From Xanthostigma xanthostigma (lineage: Eukaryota; Arthropoda; Insecta; Raphidioptera; Raphidiidae): a DNA stretch of 64,000 nucleotides. Made by a program: the position numbers and the translations under genes. Each line of letters begins with the position of its first letter. Position 1 is the first letter of the stretch. Below, in pieces: positions 61,994 through 64,000 of this stretch. The notes under the pieces are model-generated. The model was not told the DNA's origin. It was given only the letters and a program-made list of their open reading frames with translations, and did not search any database. The DNA lies in contig OY754467.1 in NCBI GenBank assembly GCA_963575645.1, positions 23,085,001 to 23,149,000 on the forward strand. Reading direction: 5' to 3'.

Positions 61994-63177
61994 GTATCCC
62001 TATAGAGGTGACGCTTAAACACCTCAAAAACTTTCTTTTGTTAAATAATATTGACCTTGATAGTATTAATGAATACATAAAATTAACTGAAACTTGCATG
62101 TACAATAACTTTTTTCAATTCAACGGTAAGTTTTATAAACAACACTCTGGTACGGCTATGGGTAATTGTCTTTCCCCCTTTATTGCGAACTTATTTATGT
62201 GTAACTTAGAATCAGAAATTAAAAACGACCTTAAATATTTCCCCCGCGTTTGGTTTAGGTACGTTGATGATATTTTTGCCATCTTCGATACTAGTAAGTA
62301 CGATATTAATAGCTTCATTGATGATCTCAACAGTCGATATCCATCCATTAAATTCACTCATGAAATTGAAACCAACAATAGCATACCTTTTTTAGACCTC
62401 ATGATCCACAAAAAAATAGACTCATTAGAATTTGACATTTATAGAAAACCGACGAACAATAACAGATATATTATGAACCATTCTAATCACCCCCTAATAC
62501 ACAAACAAGCGACCTTCCAAAGTATGATACATCGACTGTTAACTATTCCTCTTAACAAGCATCGTTTTGATCAAGAATTACTTAATATAATTAATATAGC
62601 TGAATTAAACGGTTATTCTAAAGATATGGTTTTGAATATTCTCAAAAAGAAAAAAGTAAAGTTAAATTTTAGAAATAGTACGACACTAATTACAGATAAT
62701 CCCCCATTAAAATATATTGGCCTAACATACGATCCCATTCTTACTAAAGGCTTAGATAATATATTCAAAAACGTTAATTTAATTAAAGCCTTTAAAAATG
62801 AAAATAGTATTAGTAAACACCTAGGCAACCCGAAAGACAGCACACCCACTTTAGAAAAGTCTGGTATATACAAAATTAATTGCGGTACGTGTGACAAATT
62901 ATACATAGGACAAACCCGACGTCAAATAGCTACCAGATGGAAAGAACACTTCTCCCATATAAAATTTTGTAGACCGGACAAATCCAGCGTAGCTAACCAT
63001 ATTTTAGAAACTAACCATGACATTAGTATAAATAACTTAAGTTTGCTAAAAACAGTACATAATAAACAGCAGTTGGATAGTTTTGAAAGTATATACATAG
63101 CCAAGAGTGACACACAGAAACTTTTAAATTCAGATAATGGCCCTATACCTTTTTCAGCATTATTCGATCTTTTGTAG
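61882..63177 (+). pseudogene. 5'-truncated PLE RT/endonuclease, inverted copy
   Basis: A mirror image of the 60698-61993 copy on the other strand, giving an identical open frame. PLE protein begins right after the inversion centre (61937/61938) at residue 371 and runs to the normal stop at 63177. The two copies overlap in sequence across the joint and form inverted arms of about 1.57 kb with no difference seen in the coding part. Confidence 0.9.
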
Positions 63178-63409
63178 CCGAGGTTCGTTAATTTTTGTTT
63201 TTTGGTTTTGTTGTTTCCTTTGTTTTTTACAGAATTTTCATTGACACGGACCAGCGCTTGGTTGACATGGTTTCAGGTATATATTGGGTATACCAGATTG
63301 ACGTTACCTGACTTTTCATAAGTCAATGGTTAATTTTTAGTACCTGTATTATTATTTTAATTTATACCTGTAATTGCTATATAATGTAAAGATTTTTGTT
63401 AATGAACTC

Positions 63410-63470
63410 AGTTTAGTGTATTGCTGAAGATGAGAGCATAGCTCTCGAAATGTACATCCACTAATAAACT
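63410..63470 (+). ncRNA. hammerhead ribozyme, inverted PLE copy
   Basis: Plus-strand equivalent of the other two: CTGAAGA (63424-63430), stem II GAGAGC/GCTCTC, GAAA, stem III ATGTACAT and outer stem I AGTTTA (63410-63415)/TAAACT (63465-63470). Cleavage is expected after C63458. Confidence 0.85.
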
Positions 63471-63521
63471 TGTTGTGGTAAGAAGTAACTATTCTCTATT
63501 TTTTATTATAATCCTGTACTA

Positions 63522-64000
63522 TCTAATAAATAATATTTTTACACATGCATATTAAAAATTCCCCACACAAGACTTTCTAATTTTTGTGCTCATAGAGTGT
63601 TATCCTCATTCCCTATTATTTCTTAACTCCTACTGTGCCATTATGAAAGCAAAGAGTGATATATCGAAGGTAGAACTTGTCCCTGTGAAATGTTTTATGA
63701 CATAAAGTCTTAAAACGAATGTTATAAGCATTATGATTAATAAAAAAAAAACTGTGTAAAGAAAATAATATATCACAGACAGTTTAGAAATTAGTAATAC
63801 GCTGTTACAGAGTTCTTGACAGTAAAGCACAAAAATAAAAATACCTGTAGGTATTATTAAAACAACGTTATTTGCTCAACTAAGTTATCGACATTTGCGC
63901 GTAATTATGCGATTTGTGTCAAGTTTAAACGTACGCCACTGTATTTACTGTATAGTATAAGTCTGTCACCATATAATAATGCATTAGATATGCATTCTTT
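63522..64000. other. AT-rich non-coding stretch
   Basis: No gene recognised. A TACGCCACTG word (complement of CAGTGGCGTA) lies near 63931. Confidence 0.45.

Larger units (their letters stand above)
57616..63506. mobile_element. Penelope-like retroelement: full copy + tandem truncated copy + inverted truncated copy
   Basis: A 5891-bp single insertion, shown by a 15-bp direct repeat TATAATCCTGTACTA at 57601-57615 and 63507-63521. Unit 1 (57616-60334, minus) is complete. Unit 2 (60335-61937, minus) is a tandem copy cut off inside the RT gene. Unit 3 (61938-63506, plus) is its inverted image, joined at the short palindrome 61921-61954. The left end carries a 34-nt extension that the right end lacks. 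pLTR-like repeats, a partial inverted copy and a one-sided extension of about 34 bp are traits reported for Penelope. All three units encode the same C-terminal 412 residues, so the insertion looks recent and potentially active. Confidence 0.93.

Overview
The window looks like intergenic or deep intronic DNA from an insect nuclear genome. It is strongly AT-rich, has no long host reading frame, no operon structure and no bacterial signals, and is dense with eukaryotic transposons. Short TAGGTA/TACCTA words and the Helitron-, Penelope-, hAT- and pogo-type repeats fit Lepidoptera or Hemiptera; the order cannot be settled from this sequence. No conserved host protein is recognisable. The only convincing intact coding region is a transposon gene.

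The centrepiece is at 57616-63506: a Penelope-like element (PLE) insertion flanked by a 15-bp target-site duplication (TSD). It holds one full copy with an intact 782-residue reverse transcriptase/GIY-YIG endonuclease gene (minus strand), a tandem 5'-truncated copy upstream, and a head-to-head inverted truncated copy. Every unit carries a hammerhead ribozyme (HHR) in its pseudo-LTR (pLTR). The spacing of the tandem ribozymes equals the repeat period (2719 nt), so self-cleavage of a tandem transcript would release exactly one element-length RNA. A 247-bp relative at 52333-52579 is little more than two inverted HHRs with a 13-bp TSD beside a candidate splice donor. A second PLE family at 8401-8885 again consists of two inverted HHR-bearing ends with a 14-bp TSD. 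Inverted dimer, 13-15 bp TSD and a one-sided terminal extension recur in all three.

Other regions: 1-8386 is quiet, with one SINE relic and small hairpins. 8923-9958 is a near-perfect 1-kb palindrome flanked by TTA. 10912-11241, 35402-35748, 46093-46285 and 50893-51072 are copies of one non-autonomous Helitron-like family. Three hAT-type elements with 8-bp TSDs lie at 16896-17937, 44312-45350 and 56298-56739. A pogo-like MITE with TA duplication is at 53875-54170. 21498-24000 holds a tandem duplication, a GC-rich terminal-inverted-repeat element, a CpG-rich block and a small foldback. 43477-48397 contains tandem repeats and nested foldbacks sharing an ACTAAAAAG-type module. Two weak splice-bounded segments (52296-52318 plus, 53576-53677 minus) are the only hints of host transcription.

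Functionally, only the PLE looks capable of activity: tandem transcription, ribozyme cutting into unit RNAs, translation of the RT-endonuclease, and target-primed insertion giving 5'-truncated and inverted copies. The long identical inverted arms could also yield double-stranded RNA.
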